Assembly: GCF_042701255.1 (NCBI RefSeq) | Contig: NZ_CP170554.1 | Location: 3,844,001 to 3,908,000, forward strand | Reading direction: 5' to 3' | Length of the DNA: 64,000 bases | DNA from: Tahibacter sp042701255 | Lineage (GTDB): Bacteria; Pseudomonadota; Gammaproteobacteria; Xanthomonadales; Rhodanobacteraceae | In this document: in pieces, positions 27,387-37,712 of the stretch | Numbering within the stretch: position 1 is the stretch's first letter | How the letters are laid out: each line of letters opens with the position of its first letter | Program-made: the position numbers and the translations under genes | The notes under the pieces: generated by a model | The model's database searches: none | The model's input: the letters and a program-made list of their open reading frames with translations, nothing else | Told to the model about the DNA's origin: nothing

Positions 27387-28661
27387 ATGTACCTGCGAAC
27401 GGCGGCTTTTGCCGCCCTGCTCGCTGCGTGCGGCGTCGTCGACGCGCGCGCAGAAGGCGAGCTCGCGCTCGATGCGGCATTCGCCCGCGTCGAAGCGTTT
27501 CATCCCGATCTCAAGATTTTCCGTCAGACCGCCGCCGGTCTCGCCGCCGAGGCGGACCGCGCGGCACAGAAACCGCCGCTGACCCTCGGCGCCGAACTGG
27601 AAAACGCCTTCGGCCGCGGCGCCGCGGCCGGCGTCGGCGGCGCCGAGCTCAGTCTCAACCTGGCCTCGTTACTCGAACGCGGCGACAAGCGCGCCGCGCG
27701 CACGGCACTGGCGCAAAGCCGCATCGCCGCGCTGGACAGTGCGCGCGAGATCAAGCGCCTGGACCTGCTGGCCGAAGTCGCGCGGCGCTATCTCGACGTG
27801 GTCGCGGCGCAGGCGCTCACGCGCATCGCCGAGCTCGATCGCGAGCAGCGCACGCGCACCGTCGAAGCGGCCACGCGCCGCGTCCAGGCCGGCGCTTCGC
27901 CGGCCTCGGTGCAGCTCGCGGCGCAGGCGCAGCAGAGCCGCGCCGAGATCGATCTGGCGCGCAACCGGCGCGAAAACCGGACGGCCTGGCGCCGCCTGGC
28001 CCTGCTCTGGGGCGAACGCGAAGCCGAGCCCGCGCCACCGGTCGTGCAGGCACCGGTCCTGCCGGTCGTGCCCGACTTCGCGGCGATCGCCGCGCTGCTG
28101 GACGCCACGCCGGACATCGCGCGTTTCGCCGACGAACGCCGCGTGCGCGAGGCACGGCTGCAGCTCGCACAGAGCGAAGCCACGGCCGATCTGAACTGGT
28201 CGGTCGGCGTGCGCCGTCTGCCCGGCGGCGACTGGGGTCTGCTCGGCGGCGTGTCCATGCCGCTGGGCGCGTCCTCGCGTGCCGAACCCGGCCGGCGCGC
28301 GGCGCAGGCCGAGCTGGCCGCGCTGGAACTCGAACGCGAATCCGGCGAGCTCGGTCTCTACGCGACCCTGAGCGAAGCGCATGCGCGTCTGGCCGGCGAC
28401 GTCGCCGAAGCGACAGAGCTGCGCGAGACCCTGCTGCCGCGCCTGATCGCCGCCGAGCGTGCCGCCGAACAGGCGTACCGCGCCGGCGCGCTGAGCTATC
28501 TCGAATGGGCCCAGCTGCAGGCCGAGACCACGACGGCGCGCCGCCGCGAACTCGATCTGACCCTGCAGGCGCAGCGCCTGCTGATCGAGCTGCAGCGCCT
28601 GACCGCCCAACCTTTCACCGACGCGGCCGCGACACGTGCAGCCAAGGACGACCAGCCATGA
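27387..28661 (+). CDS. czcC: CzcC-like outer-membrane factor (TolC family)
   Basis: 424 residues. A signal peptide (AALLAACGVVDARA-EGE) is followed by two outer-membrane-efflux-protein repeats of long helices (LDAAFARVEAFHPDL at the start of the first; ELGLYATLSEAHARLAG and AERAAEQAYRAGALSYLEW in the second), typical of the CzcC/CusC tunnel that docks to the RND pump. It starts with an ATG after CCCGGAGCATCCC. Its TGA overlaps the ATG of the membrane-fusion gene (ATGA, 28658-28661). Metal specificity cannot be read from this subunit. Confidence 0.85.
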   Translation: MYLRTAAFAALLAACGVVDARAEGELALDAAFARVEAFHPDLKIFRQTAAGLAAEADRAAQKPPLTLGAELENAFGRGAAAGVGGAELSLNLASLLERGDKRAARTALAQSRIAALDSAREIKRLDLLAEVARRYLDVVAAQALTRIAELDREQRTRTVEAATRRVQAGASPASVQLAAQAQQSRAEIDLARNRRENRTAWRRLALLWGEREAEPAPPVVQAPVLPVVPDFAAIAALLDATPDIARFADERRVREARLQLAQSEATADLNWSVGVRRLPGGDWGLLGGVSMPLGASSRAEPGRRAAQAELAALELERESGELGLYATLSEAHARLAGDVAEATELRETLLPRLIAAERAAEQAYRAGALSYLEWAQLQAETTTARRRELDLTLQAQRLLIELQRLTAQPFTDAAATRAAKDDQP

Positions 28662-29924
28662 AATCCGTACTTTCCTGCTTCATCGTCGCCGCGGCCCTGC
28701 TGCTCGGCGGCTGCAACGGCCGCGGCGCCGCACCGGCGCAGGCCCCGGATCACGATCACGCGACCGCCGAAGCCGGCGGCGAACACGAAGCCGAGGAAGC
28801 ACCGCGCGGCGCGCACGGCGGCCGCCTGCTGCAGCGCGACGGCTATGCGGTCGAACTCGCGATCGCCGAAGCCGGCATGCCGCCGCGCTTCCAGGCCTGG
28901 CTCTATCGCGACGGCAAACCGCTGCCGCCGCAGGGCCAGCTGCGCGTGACCCTGCAGCGCCTCGGCGGGCGCAGCGAAACGCACGAGTTCAGCGTGCGCG
29001 GCGATTCGCTCGTCGGCAGCGCCGAAGTCGCCGAACCGCACTCCTTCGACGTGCAGGTGGAGGCGACCGTAGCGGGAACAGCGTTGCGCTGGGACTATCC
29101 GAGCTACGAAGGCCGCACGACGATTCCCGCGGCGATCGCCCAGGAAGCCGGCATCGCGACGGCGGCGGCAGCCGGCGGCGCGATCCGCGACGAACACGAA
29201 GTGCAGGGCCTGGTCACGCCGGTCGAAGGCCGCCATGCGCGCATCGTCGCGCGTTTCGCCGGCCCGGTGCGCGAGGTGCGCGCGAGCGTCGGCGACGCGG
29301 TGCGCGCGGGCCAGGTGCTGGCCGTGGTCGAGAGCAATGTGAGTTTGTCCAATTATTCTGTGACTGCGCCGTTCGCCGGCACCGTGCTCGCGCGCAACGC
29401 GACGGTCGGCGACCTGGCCGGCGAGGCGCCGCTGTTCGAAGTCGCCGACCTGTCCAAGCTCTGGGTCGATCTGCATCTGTTCGGCGCCGATGCGGGCCAC
29501 ATCACGCCGGGCCTTCCGGTCGACGTCATGCGCCTGACCGACGACCGCGCGCGCGACGACGGTGCTGGACCGCGTGCTGCCGGGCACCGCGACGGCGAGC
29601 CAGAGCACCGTGGCCCGCGCGCGCATCGACAACGCCGACGGACGCTGGCGTCCCGGCGCGGCCGTGCGTGCGCGCGTGACCGTCTCGGTGGAGCCGGTCG
29701 TGCTGCTCGTTCCGCTGGCGGCCCTGCAGAAATTCCGCGACTGGGACGCTGCATTCGTGCGCGTCGGCGAGATCTACGAAGCACGCCCGCTGAAGCTCGG
29801 CCGGCGCGACGCAGTCAACGTCGAAGTGCTGCAGGGGCTGCAGGCCGGCGACGAAGTCGTCGTCGCGCAGAGCTATCTGATCAAGGCCGACATCGAGAAA
29901 TCGGGAGCCGGTCATGACCACTGA
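28658..29924 (+). pseudogene. czcB: CzcB-like membrane-fusion protein, frameshifted
   Basis: The lipoprotein signal MKSVLSCFIVAAALLLGGCNG (lipobox LGGC) is followed by a His/Glu-rich metal-binding-like stretch (APDHDHATAEAGGEHEAEE). Then come an N-terminal beta domain, the HlyD/biotinyl-lipoyl hairpin (ARIVARFAGPVREVRASVGD, SVTAPFAGTV) and VADLSKLWVDLHLF. The frame breaks at about 29546-29556, in a GCGCGC run: after RLTDDRAR the sense frame moves one base to continue TTVLDRVLPGTATASQ and ends GAGHDH, stop 29924. Corrected length is ~421 residues. The adaptor bridges the inner-membrane pump and CzcC. Overlaps with both neighbours (ATGA upstream, 11 bases downstream) show a tight operon. Confidence 0.75.
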
Positions 29925-32900
29925 ATCCGCCGGCCTGCTCGGGCGTCTGCTCGACATCGCCGTGCGCCGGCGCTGGCTCATGCTGCTGGCGACCCTGGCG
30001 CTGGCCGCGCTCGGCATCTGGAGCTACGGCCGGCTGCCGATCGACGCGACGCCCGACATCACCAACGTGCAGGTGCAGATCAACACTGAAGCGCCGGGCT
30101 ATTCGCCGCTGGAAGCCGAACAGCGCGTGACGTTTCCGCTGGAGACCGCGCTGGCCGGACTGCCGCGGCTGGACTACACGCGCTCGCTGTCGCGCTACGG
30201 CCTGTCGCAGGTCACCGTCGTGTTCAAGGACGGCACCGACATCTACTTCGCGCGCCAGCAGGTCGCCGAACGGCTGCAGCAGGCGCGCGCGCAGCTGCCG
30301 GCCGGACTGGAACCCGAGCTCGGCCCGGTCGCGACGGGACTCGGCGAAATTTACATGTATACCGTCGACAGCCTGCCCGGCGCGCGCCGGCCCGACGGCC
30401 AGCCCTGGACGCCGACCGACCTGCGCACCGTGCAGGACTGGGTCGTGCGGCCGCAGCTGCGCAACGTGCCCGGCGTCACCGAGGTCAACACCATCGGCGG
30501 CTATGCGCGGCAGATCCACATCTCGCCGGATCCGGCCAAGCTCGTCGCCTACGGCCTGACCCTGCAGCAGGTGCTCGATGCGGTCGCCGCGAACAACCAG
30601 AACCTCGGCGCCGGCTACATCGAACGCAACGGCCAGCAATACCTCGTGCGCGTGCCGGGCCAGATCGCCGGTCTGGACGCGCTGCGCAACATCGTGCTCG
30701 ACCGCCGCGACGGCGTGCCGTTGCGCCTGCAGGATCTGGCCGAGGTCGGCGAAGGCCAGGAACTGCGCACCGGTGCGGCGACGCAGAACGGCAGCGAGGT
30801 CGTGCTCGGCACCGTGTTCATGCTGGTCGGCGAGAACAGCCGCCGCGTCGCCCAGGCCGTCGCCGCCAAGCTGCAGGACATAGGCCCCAGCCTGCCGGCC
30901 GGCATCGCGGTCAATCCGGTCTACGACCGCACGAGCCTCGTCGACCGCACGATCGCGACGGTGCGCACCAACCTGCTCGAAGGCGCCCTGCTCGTCATCG
31001 TCGTGCTGTTCGTGCTGCTCGGCAATCTGCGCGCGGCCCTGATCACCGCGGCGGTCATTCCGATCGCCATGCTGATGACCTTCACCGGCATGGTGCGCGG
31101 CGGCGTGTCGGGCAATCTCATGAGCCTCGGCGCGCTGGACTTCGGTCTCATCGTCGACGGCGCGGTCATCATCATCGAGAACTGCCTGCGCCGCTTCGGC
31201 GAACGCCAGCAGCAGCTCGGCCGCGGGCTCACGGCGGAAGAACGCTATGCGCTGACCGCCGAAGCCAGCGCCGAGGTCATACGTCCGAGCCTGTTCGGCC
31301 TGGGCATCATCACCGCGGTCTATCTGCCGGTGTTCGCGCTGACCGGCATCGAAGGCAAGCTGTTCCATCCGATGGCGCTGACCGTCGTCATCGCGCTGAG
31401 CGCGGCCATGCTGCTGTCGCTGAGCTTCGTGCCGGCCGCGGTCGCGGTGTTTCTCGGCGGCCGCGTGCGCGTGCACGACAGCCGCGCGATCGCCGTGCTG
31501 CGCCGGTTCTATGCGCCGGCACTCGATTGGTCGCTGCGTCTGCGCGTGCCGGTCGCGCTGGCCGCGCTCGTGCTGGTCGCCGGCAGCGGCGTGCTCGCGC
31601 TGCGCCTGGGCTCGGAATTCATTCCGGGCCTCGACGAAGGCGACATCGCGCTGCATGCGATGCGCATACCCGGCACCAGCCTGAGCCAGGCCGTGACGAT
31701 GCAGGCGACGCTCGAATCGCGCATCACGCAGTTTCCCGAGGTCGAGCGCGTGTTCGGCAAGCTCGGCACGGCCGAGGTCGCGACCGATCCGATGCCGCCG
31801 TCGGTGGCCGACACCTTCATCATGCTCAAGCCGCGCCGCGACTGGCCCGATCCGCGCAAACCCAAGGCCACGCTCGTGGCCGAGATCGAGAAAGCCGTCG
31901 GCGAACTGCCCGGCAACAACTACGAGTTCACCCAGCCCGTGCAGATGCGCATGAACGAGCTGATCTCGGGCGTGCGCGCCGACGTCGCGGTCAAACTCTA
32001 CGGCGACGATCTCGACACCCTGGTCGACGTCGGCCGGCGCATCGAAGCGGTCACGCGCGCGATTCCCGGCGCCGCCGACGTGAAGCTCGAACAGGCCACC
32101 GGGCTGCCGCTGCTGACCATCACGCCCGATCCGGCCGGCCTCGTGCGCTACGGTCTGAATCCGGTCGCGGTGCAGCAGGTCATCGGCACGGCCGTCGGCG
32201 GCAAGGTCGCGGGCCAGTTGTTCGAAGGCGATCGCCGCTTCGATCTGGTCGTGCGTCTGCCCGAAGCTCTGCGCAGCGATCCGGCGCGACTGGCGGACCT
32301 GCCCGTGCCGCTGGACGCGAGTGCGCAGAATCATGCGGATCTGGTCGAAACCGCCGGCGGCCGCAGTCTCGCCGCGGCGCCGCGCACCGTGCCGCTGCGC
32401 GAGCTCGCACGCATCGACTACGCGCAGGGGCCCAACCAGATCAATCGCGAGAACGGCAAGCGCCGCATCGTCGTCACCGCGAACGTGCGCGGCCGCAACC
32501 TCGGCAGCTTCGTCGCCGAGCTGCGCGAGGCGGTCGGCACGCGCGTGACTCTGCCGAGCGGCTACTGGATCGGCTACGGCGGCACGTTCGAGCAGCTGAT
32601 CGCCGCGGGCCAGCGTCTGGCCTTCGTCGTGCCGCTGACCCTGCTGCTGATCGTCGGCCTGCTCGTCGCGGCAACCGGTTCGATGCGCGATGCGCTGGCG
32701 ATCTTCAGCGGCGTGCCGCTGGCGCTGACCGGCGGCGTGCTCGCGCTGTGGCTGCGCGGCATTCCGCTGTCGATCTCCGCCGGCGTCGGCTTCATCGCGC
32801 TGTCGGGCGTGGCCGTGCTCAACGGCATGGTCATGGTCGCCTTCATCCGCAAGCTGCGCGAACAGGGCGAAACGCTGGACACGGCCATCGTCCAGGGCGC

Positions 32901-33150
32901 GCTGGGCCGGCTGCGGCCGGTGCTGATGACCGCGCTGGTCGCTTCACTGGGCTTCGTGCCGATGGCGCTGAACGTCGGCCCGGGTTCGGAAGTGCAGCGG
33001 CCGCTGGCCACCGTCGTCGTCGGCGGCATCATCAGCTCGACCCTGCTGACCCTGTTCGTGCTGCCGGGGCTGTACCGGTTGCTGGCCATGGTCGGCCGTC
33101 GTGCGAGAACCACGCGAGACGTCCCGCTGCAGACGGCAGAGGCCAGCTGA
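29914..33150 (+). CDS. czcA: CzcA-type heavy-metal efflux RND transporter
   Basis: 1078 residues, inner-membrane proton/metal antiporter of the HME-RND family. It has 12 membrane segments in the usual 1+5, 1+5 layout with two large periplasmic loops. The proton-relay motif DFGLIVDGAVIIIEN in TM4 has Asp409, Asp415 and Glu422, the spacing known for CzcA (divalent-cation type). Porter-domain sequences LGSEFIPGLDEGDIALHAMRIPGTS and TAEVATDPMPPSVADTFIMLKP are characteristic of the Czc/Cnr/Nrs branch rather than the CusA (Cu/Ag) methionine type. The likely substrates are therefore Zn, Co or Cd. The ATG lies inside the last codons of czcB. No metal-sensing regulator is adjacent. Confidence 0.9.
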   Translation: MTTESAGLLGRLLDIAVRRRWLMLLATLALAALGIWSYGRLPIDATPDITNVQVQINTEAPGYSPLEAEQRVTFPLETALAGLPRLDYTRSLSRYGLSQVTVVFKDGTDIYFARQQVAERLQQARAQLPAGLEPELGPVATGLGEIYMYTVDSLPGARRPDGQPWTPTDLRTVQDWVVRPQLRNVPGVTEVNTIGGYARQIHISPDPAKLVAYGLTLQQVLDAVAANNQNLGAGYIERNGQQYLVRVPGQIAGLDALRNIVLDRRDGVPLRLQDLAEVGEGQELRTGAATQNGSEVVLGTVFMLVGENSRRVAQAVAAKLQDIGPSLPAGIAVNPVYDRTSLVDRTIATVRTNLLEGALLVIVVLFVLLGNLRAALITAAVIPIAMLMTFTGMVRGGVSGNLMSLGALDFGLIVDGAVIIIENCLRRFGERQQQLGRGLTAEERYALTAEASAEVIRPSLFGLGIITAVYLPVFALTGIEGKLFHPMALTVVIALSAAMLLSLSFVPAAVAVFLGGRVRVHDSRAIAVLRRFYAPALDWSLRLRVPVALAALVLVAGSGVLALRLGSEFIPGLDEGDIALHAMRIPGTSLSQAVTMQATLESRITQFPEVERVFGKLGTAEVATDPMPPSVADTFIMLKPRRDWPDPRKPKATLVAEIEKAVGELPGNNYEFTQPVQMRMNELISGVRADVAVKLYGDDLDTLVDVGRRIEAVTRAIPGAADVKLEQATGLPLLTITPDPAGLVRYGLNPVAVQQVIGTAVGGKVAGQLFEGDRRFDLVVRLPEALRSDPARLADLPVPLDASAQNHADLVETAGGRSLAAAPRTVPLRELARIDYAQGPNQINRENGKRRIVVTANVRGRNLGSFVAELREAVGTRVTLPSGYWIGYGGTFEQLIAAGQRLAFVVPLTLLLIVGLLVAATGSMRDALAIFSGVPLALTGGVLALWLRGIPLSISAGVGFIALSGVAVLNGMVMVAFIRKLREQGETLDTAIVQGALGRLRPVLMTALVASLGFVPMALNVGPGSEVQRPLATVVVGGIISSTLLTLFVLPGLYRLLAMVGRRARTTRDVPLQTAEAS

Positions 33151-33214
33151 GGCATTGCCCCGTACGCCGCGGCCGGTCCTCAGTGCCGGCCGCGGCGCAA
33201 TCGGAAAATACCCG

Positions 33215-33305
33215 CCCCTTCAGAGGACGAAAGGCGCCCGCCTGGAACCGCCGGTTCTGGGCGCCTCGAGCGTCCGACGGGTCGGACGGGCATGGGTGGG
33301 ATGGG
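33215..33305. repeat. Direct repeat, family B, copy 1, left of the SOS cassette
   Basis: 91 bases beginning CCCCTTCAGAGG and ending near CATGGGTGGGATGGG. It contains an imperfect hairpin GGCGCCC-gcct-GGAACC-GCC-GGTTC-t-GGGCGCC. A second copy in the same orientation lies at 41462-41552, roughly 80% identical by eye, just past dnaE2. Confidence 0.75.
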
Positions 33306-33429
33306 TTGCTGCCGCTGGCAGACCAATGCGGCTCCGCTCGGGCTGCTTCTCATGCAGCAGCAAGTCGGCGCGCTCCTGCCTTCGGGATCGGCCGGTTTCT
33401 TCCACGGGCACTTGCACTCGCCCAGGCGG

Positions 33430-33449
33430 ATACGTACATTCGTACGTAT
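33430..33449. promoter_or_regulatory. LexA2-type operator overlapping the lexA start codon
   Basis: ATACGTAC-ATTC-GTACGTAT is a perfect 8+8 palindrome with a 4-base spacer, and its last bases are the AT of the lexA ATG. The core GTACN4GTAC matches the GTAC-N4-type box described for LexA2 of imu cassettes (P. putida, Xanthomonas). It probably mediates autoregulation and SOS induction of the whole operon. Confidence 0.75.
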
Positions 33450-34074
33450 GCACTCCGACCCCGCCCTGACCGCCAACCAGCAACGCGTGCTCGACTATAT
33501 CGCCGAGTACGTGGCCGAACATGCCCAGGCGCCCAGCCTGCGCGAGATCGCCGATGCCCTGAGCCTGCGCAGTCACAGTTCGGCCCAGGACTATGTCGAG
33601 GCACTCGTGCGCAAGGGCGCACTGGAACGCCTGCCACAGCATCGCGGCCTGCGTCTGCCGCGTCAGGCCGAACGTCAGCGTCCCGCTCTGCGCGAACTGC
33701 CGCTGGTCGGTCGCGTCGCCGCCGGCGTACCGATTCTTTCCGACGCGAACATCGAGGCGCGCTACGCGATCGACGCGGCGCTGTTCCGGCCACGGGCGGA
33801 TTTCCTGCTGCGCGTGGTCGGCCTGTCGATGCGCGACGCCGGCATCCTCGACGGCGACCTCATCGCCGTGCATCGCACGCAGACTGCCGACGACGGCCGC
33901 ATCGTCGTCGCGCGGCTCGACGACGAGATCACGGTCAAGCGCCTGCGCCGCGAGCGCGACCGCCTGCTGCTGTTGTCGGAAAATCCGGATTTCGCGCCGA
34001 TCGAAGTCGATCCGCGGCGCACTAACGCCTTCGCGATCGAAGGTCTCTATGTCGGCGTGATTCGTCAGGGATAA
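33448..34074 (+). CDS. lexA: LexA repressor (LexA2 type) of the imuA-imuB-dnaE2 cassette
   Basis: 208 residues from the ATG at 33448. The N-terminal winged helix (LTANQQRVLDYIAEYVAEH, SLREIADALSL) is followed by the self-cleavage domain: scissile bond Ala92-Gly93 (RVAAGVPI), Ser127 (GLSMRDAGILDGD) and Lys164 (ITVKRLRR). The 37-residue Ser-Lys spacing equals that of E. coli LexA. RecA-stimulated autocleavage would relieve repression after DNA damage. Longer in-frame starts upstream (33292) would run through the operator and repeat and are rejected. It is followed after 3 bases by imuA. The cassette position identifies it as the dedicated LexA2; another LexA may exist elsewhere. Confidence 0.92.
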   Translation: MHSDPALTANQQRVLDYIAEYVAEHAQAPSLREIADALSLRSHSSAQDYVEALVRKGALERLPQHRGLRLPRQAERQRPALRELPLVGRVAAGVPILSDANIEARYAIDAALFRPRADFLLRVVGLSMRDAGILDGDLIAVHRTQTADDGRIVVARLDDEITVKRLRRERDRLLLLSENPDFAPIEVDPRRTNAFAIEGLYVGVIRQG

Positions 34075-34077
34075 ACC

Positions 34078-34710
34078 ATGCCTACCCTTCCCGCCTCCGG
34101 CCTCAACGACGTCCTGCGCCATCCCGGCATCTGGCGCCGCTCCTCCTCGGCAGCGCCGCTGCTGCGTACCCAGGCCACGGGCTGCGCCGAACTCGACAGC
34201 CTGCTGCCCGGCGGCGGCTGGCCGTTCGGCGCGCTGTCGGAAATCCTGTTCACCCAGGACGGTCTCGGCGAATTGAGCCTGCTGCTGCCGGCCCTGGCCG
34301 AGCTGACCCGCCGGCGCCGCCGCGTCGTCTTCGTCGCCCCGCCCTACATCCCGTATGCACCGGCGCTGCAGGCCCAGGGCGTGGATCTGAATTTCGTCAC
34401 GCACATCCAGGCCGATGCGGGCGACAGCAGCTGGAGCGCCGAACAATGCCTGCGTTCCGGCGGCTGCGGCGCCGTGCTGTGCTGGCTGCACAAGGCCGAC
34501 TATGCGCAGCTGCGCCGGCTACAGCTCGCCGCGGAAACCGGCGCGACCCTGGGTTTCGTCTTCCGTCCCGCGGCCGCCGCGCAGAACCCGAGCCCGTCGG
34601 GTCTGCGCCTGCTCGTGAACAACGACAGCGAGACCACGCATATCGAGGTACTCAAATGCCGCGGCGGCCTGGACACACGCCGCGACACACGCTTGCGATG
34701 GAACGGCTGA
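34078..34710 (+). CDS. imuA: ImuA, RecA-like translesion-synthesis accessory protein
   Basis: 210 residues. It has a RecA/SulA-type core: GCAELDSLLPGGGWPFGALSEIL (degenerate Walker A position), a strand RRVVFVAPPYIPYAP and SGGCGAVLCWLHKADYAQLRRLQLAAE. ImuA family proteins (~200-230 residues) interact with RecA, ImuB and the DnaE2 polymerase in the inducible mutasome. The start is 3 bases after lexA. The frame ends 175 bases before imuB, an unusually wide gap for this operon. Confidence 0.9.
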   Translation: MPTLPASGLNDVLRHPGIWRRSSSAAPLLRTQATGCAELDSLLPGGGWPFGALSEILFTQDGLGELSLLLPALAELTRRRRRVVFVAPPYIPYAPALQAQGVDLNFVTHIQADAGDSSWSAEQCLRSGGCGAVLCWLHKADYAQLRRLQLAAETGATLGFVFRPAAAAQNPSPSGLRLLVNNDSETTHIEVLKCRGGLDTRRDTRLRWNG

Positions 34711-34885
34711 GCCTCGCATCGGCACGGTCTCGCCCGCCTGCGGCGAGTCCGACCGAGGCAACGAACGCGCTGCGGATCCGCCGCAGCGAACGGTAGCCCT
34801 CCGCGCGCGACGGCGCTGTCGCCGGCAGTCGACAGCGTACGGCGCGCGCGGAGCGCGCTCCCGCCGCCACCGGCAGGAGAACGCC

Positions 34886-37712
34886 ATGGTCCATTCCGTC
34901 GCCTGGCCAGCTGGCACTGATCCCGCTGGCACTGATGCGGCCAGCGCATCTTGTGCGAGCAACGACGACGCTGAAGTTGCCGCCCCTATCACACAGCTGG
35001 CACGACAGGTCGTCGCCGCAACCGGCCATCGCACGGTGTCGGGCATTCCTCTCGTCGCCTTGACGGCGACACATGCCGGCGATGAATACAACGTCGCGTC
35101 GAGAGTCTCCGTCGGCAGTGGAAGCGCGGCCTCGGCAGTCGCGCATACGGGCAATGGATGTGTCGTCCAGACGGCCGATCCCGCTGACGATGACAGCGAC
35201 GCCACGACGATGGCTCGCAAGACCGCACACCCGCAGGAAGGATTGCGTACGAGCGACAGGCGCACAGACGACGTCCGCACCGATGGCATCCGCACCGATG
35301 GCGTCCGCATCGACGACAGGCACGCAAGCGACGACGACCATCGCGCTGCCGGCAGCGACAGACAGACGCCGCAGCCATCGGCATTCCTATCAGCCGCATC
35401 AGTGAGAACCGGGGATCCGCGCGTCGACACTGGCACCATCGATGCCGCCGGATTCGCACAGCCGATTCATCCGGCCGTTGTCGATACAGGCAACCGCGGT
35501 GCGGCGCCGGACCGCCACGACAGCCAGGCATCCGCAGCAACACCTGTCGCAACTTCTGCGCCGCCGCCATCGCATCGTCCGATAGACACCACCCGTCCCT
35601 CGCCCGTCCCCACCGCATCGCCGATCAACGACACCGTGCTCTGGGCCTGCTTCCAATTTCCCGCGCTGCCGCTGCATGCCGTGTTCGCGGCCGAGGCATC
35701 CGGCGAACATCCCTGCGCGCTCTATGAAGGGCCGCGCCAGCGCCCCGTCGTCGTCCATGCGAACGCGGCTGCGCAGGCGCGCGGCGTGCGTCCGGGACTC
35801 GTGCTCGCGACGGCGCGGGCGCTCTGTGCCGAGCTCGACGCGCGGCGTCGCGAACCCGATGCCGAACGCAGCGCGCTGCAGCTGCTGGCGACCTGGGCCT
35901 ATCGGTTCAGCGCCCAGGTCAGCTGCGGCGAACCGGATACGGTCTGGCTCGAAGTCGGTGCCAGCCTGACCCTGTTCAACGGCTGGCCGGCGCTGCAGCG
36001 GCAACTGCATGCGGAACTGCAGACCCTGGGCTTCGGTGCCTATCGTCTCGGCGTGGCGCCGATCGCCGCGGCGGCGCGCGTGCTCGCACTGAGCTACGAA
36101 CACATCGCGCTGCGCCAGCACGCGGCGATGCGCACGGCATTGGAACGCACGTCGATCGCGCTGAGCGGCCTGCCGGCGCAGAGCATCGCGCAACTGCAGG
36201 GCATGGGATTCCGCGAACTGCGCGATCTCTGGCGCGTGCCGCGCCTGGAGCTGACGCGGCGCCTGGGCCCGGCCGGCATGCATACCCTGGCAGTGCTGCG
36301 CGGCGAAGCCACGGAAAGCTTCACCTTGTATCAGCCGCCGGATCGCTTCGCGCGGCGCATCGAGCTCGATGCGCTCGTCGACAACTGGCAGCCGCTGCTG
36401 TTTCCATTGCGCCGGCTCGTGAACGAGCTCGCGCGCTATCTGCTCGTACGCGACGGCGGCGTGCAGCGCTTCGAACTGCGCCTGGAACACGAAGACCGCG
36501 CCGCGACGCGCGTGCCGGTCGGCCTCGTCAGCGTGCAGCGCGAAGCCGCCGCGCTCTACGAGTTCTGCCGCGGCCGGCTCGAACGCGCGTCCATCGGCGC
36601 CGAGGTCAGCGCGATCGCACTGATCGCCGACGACCTGCCGCCGTTCCGCCCGGGCCATCGCGACCTGTTCGAACCCTCACGCAGCGAAGGACTGGACTGG
36701 CCGGCCCTGACCGAACGCCTGCGCAGCCGGCTCGGCGACGAAGCATTGCAGCAACTGGCCTGCGTCGCCGACCACCGCCCCGAACGCGCCTGGCGCTTCG
36801 TCGCGCCGGGCACGGAAATCCGCGATCCGGCCAAATCCGTGCGCGATGCCAAATCCGCACGCGACGCAAAACCTGCAAGCGGCGCCAAGTCCCGACGTAC
36901 TCGTAAAATCCCGCGCCGACACAGTGACGCAGCCAGCCGTCGCGGCTCACGCTGCGGTATCGGCGTCGGCGTCGGCATCGCTGTTCGAGCTCCCATCGCC
37001 GCTTCAGTCATCGAGCGGAACGCCGATGCAAGATCCGGTTCCGACGACGACACAGGCGCCGTCATCGTCATCGACATCGTCCGAATCATCGCCATCGTTA
37101 CCGGCAGCGGCGGTGTCCAGCCGATCGCCGGCGGTATCGGCACTATCTGAGCCAGCGCCGTGCTCATCGACGCCGATACCAATGCCGATGCCGCTCGCGT
37201 CGGCGGTCGGCGAAATCCCGCCAACGATGCAGGATCCGGCAACCACCTCGGCACAGGAAACGTCCACAACCGCGCCGATACCAACGGCAATCCTCGCGTC
37301 GATGCCCGCTATCGCCGCCGCTCCGTCGTCGTCGATTTATCGCCAGGTCACCGAACAAAGCGCGAACCATGCCCGGCACCGCGAGCTGCCTCATCGGATC
37401 GCTGCGCCTGGCGCGAATGCTTCGCCACGCATGAACGCATCGCAGGGCTCGCCATCATCGAATGCCGCACCCGCCCCCGAACCCGTGCCGCGCGCGCGGC
37501 GGCCGCTCTGGCTGCTGCCTCAGCCGATTCCGCTGCGCCAGCCGTTGACGCAGATCCTGTCGGGGCCGGAGCGCATCGAAAGCGGCTGGTGGGACGGCGG
37601 CGACGTCCGCCGCGACTACTACGTCGTGCGCTGCGCCAGCGGCCAGCGTGCCTGGGCCTTTCTGCCGGCAGATGCCGCGGAAGGCTGGATGCTGCACGGC
37701 TGGTTCGCATGA
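34886..37712 (+). pseudogene. imuB: ImuB (inactive Y-family polymerase homologue) with two large low-complexity insertions; frameshifted
   Basis: ImuB links the beta clamp, DnaE2 and ImuA in SOS mutagenesis. The conserved core begins at VLWACFQFPALPLHAV (residue 251) and runs through ARGVRPGLVLATARAL, LGVAPIAAAARVLA and RRIELDALVDNWQPLLFPLRRLV to RPERAWRFVAPG. The C-terminal signature RRPLWLLPQP, SGWWDGGDVRRDYYVV and WMLHGWFA is present but in another frame (to 37712). The break lies between 36846 and ~36960, possibly at the A4 run 36868-36871 (one extra A). Two features are odd: a ~250-residue Asp/Arg/Thr-rich N-terminal extension, supported by a strong AGGAG before the ATG at 34886, and a ~220-residue Ala/Ser/Pro/Thr linker before the C-terminal signature. 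Corrected length is ~941 residues against about 470-500 for usual ImuB. It overlaps dnaE2 by ATGA. Confidence 0.8.

Noticed and set aside
24255..27503. Leftward open frame of 1082 codons antisense to the GGDEF/EAL gene
   Set aside because: The product is Arg/Ala/Gln-rich with no family features; the GGDEF/EAL frame is unambiguous.
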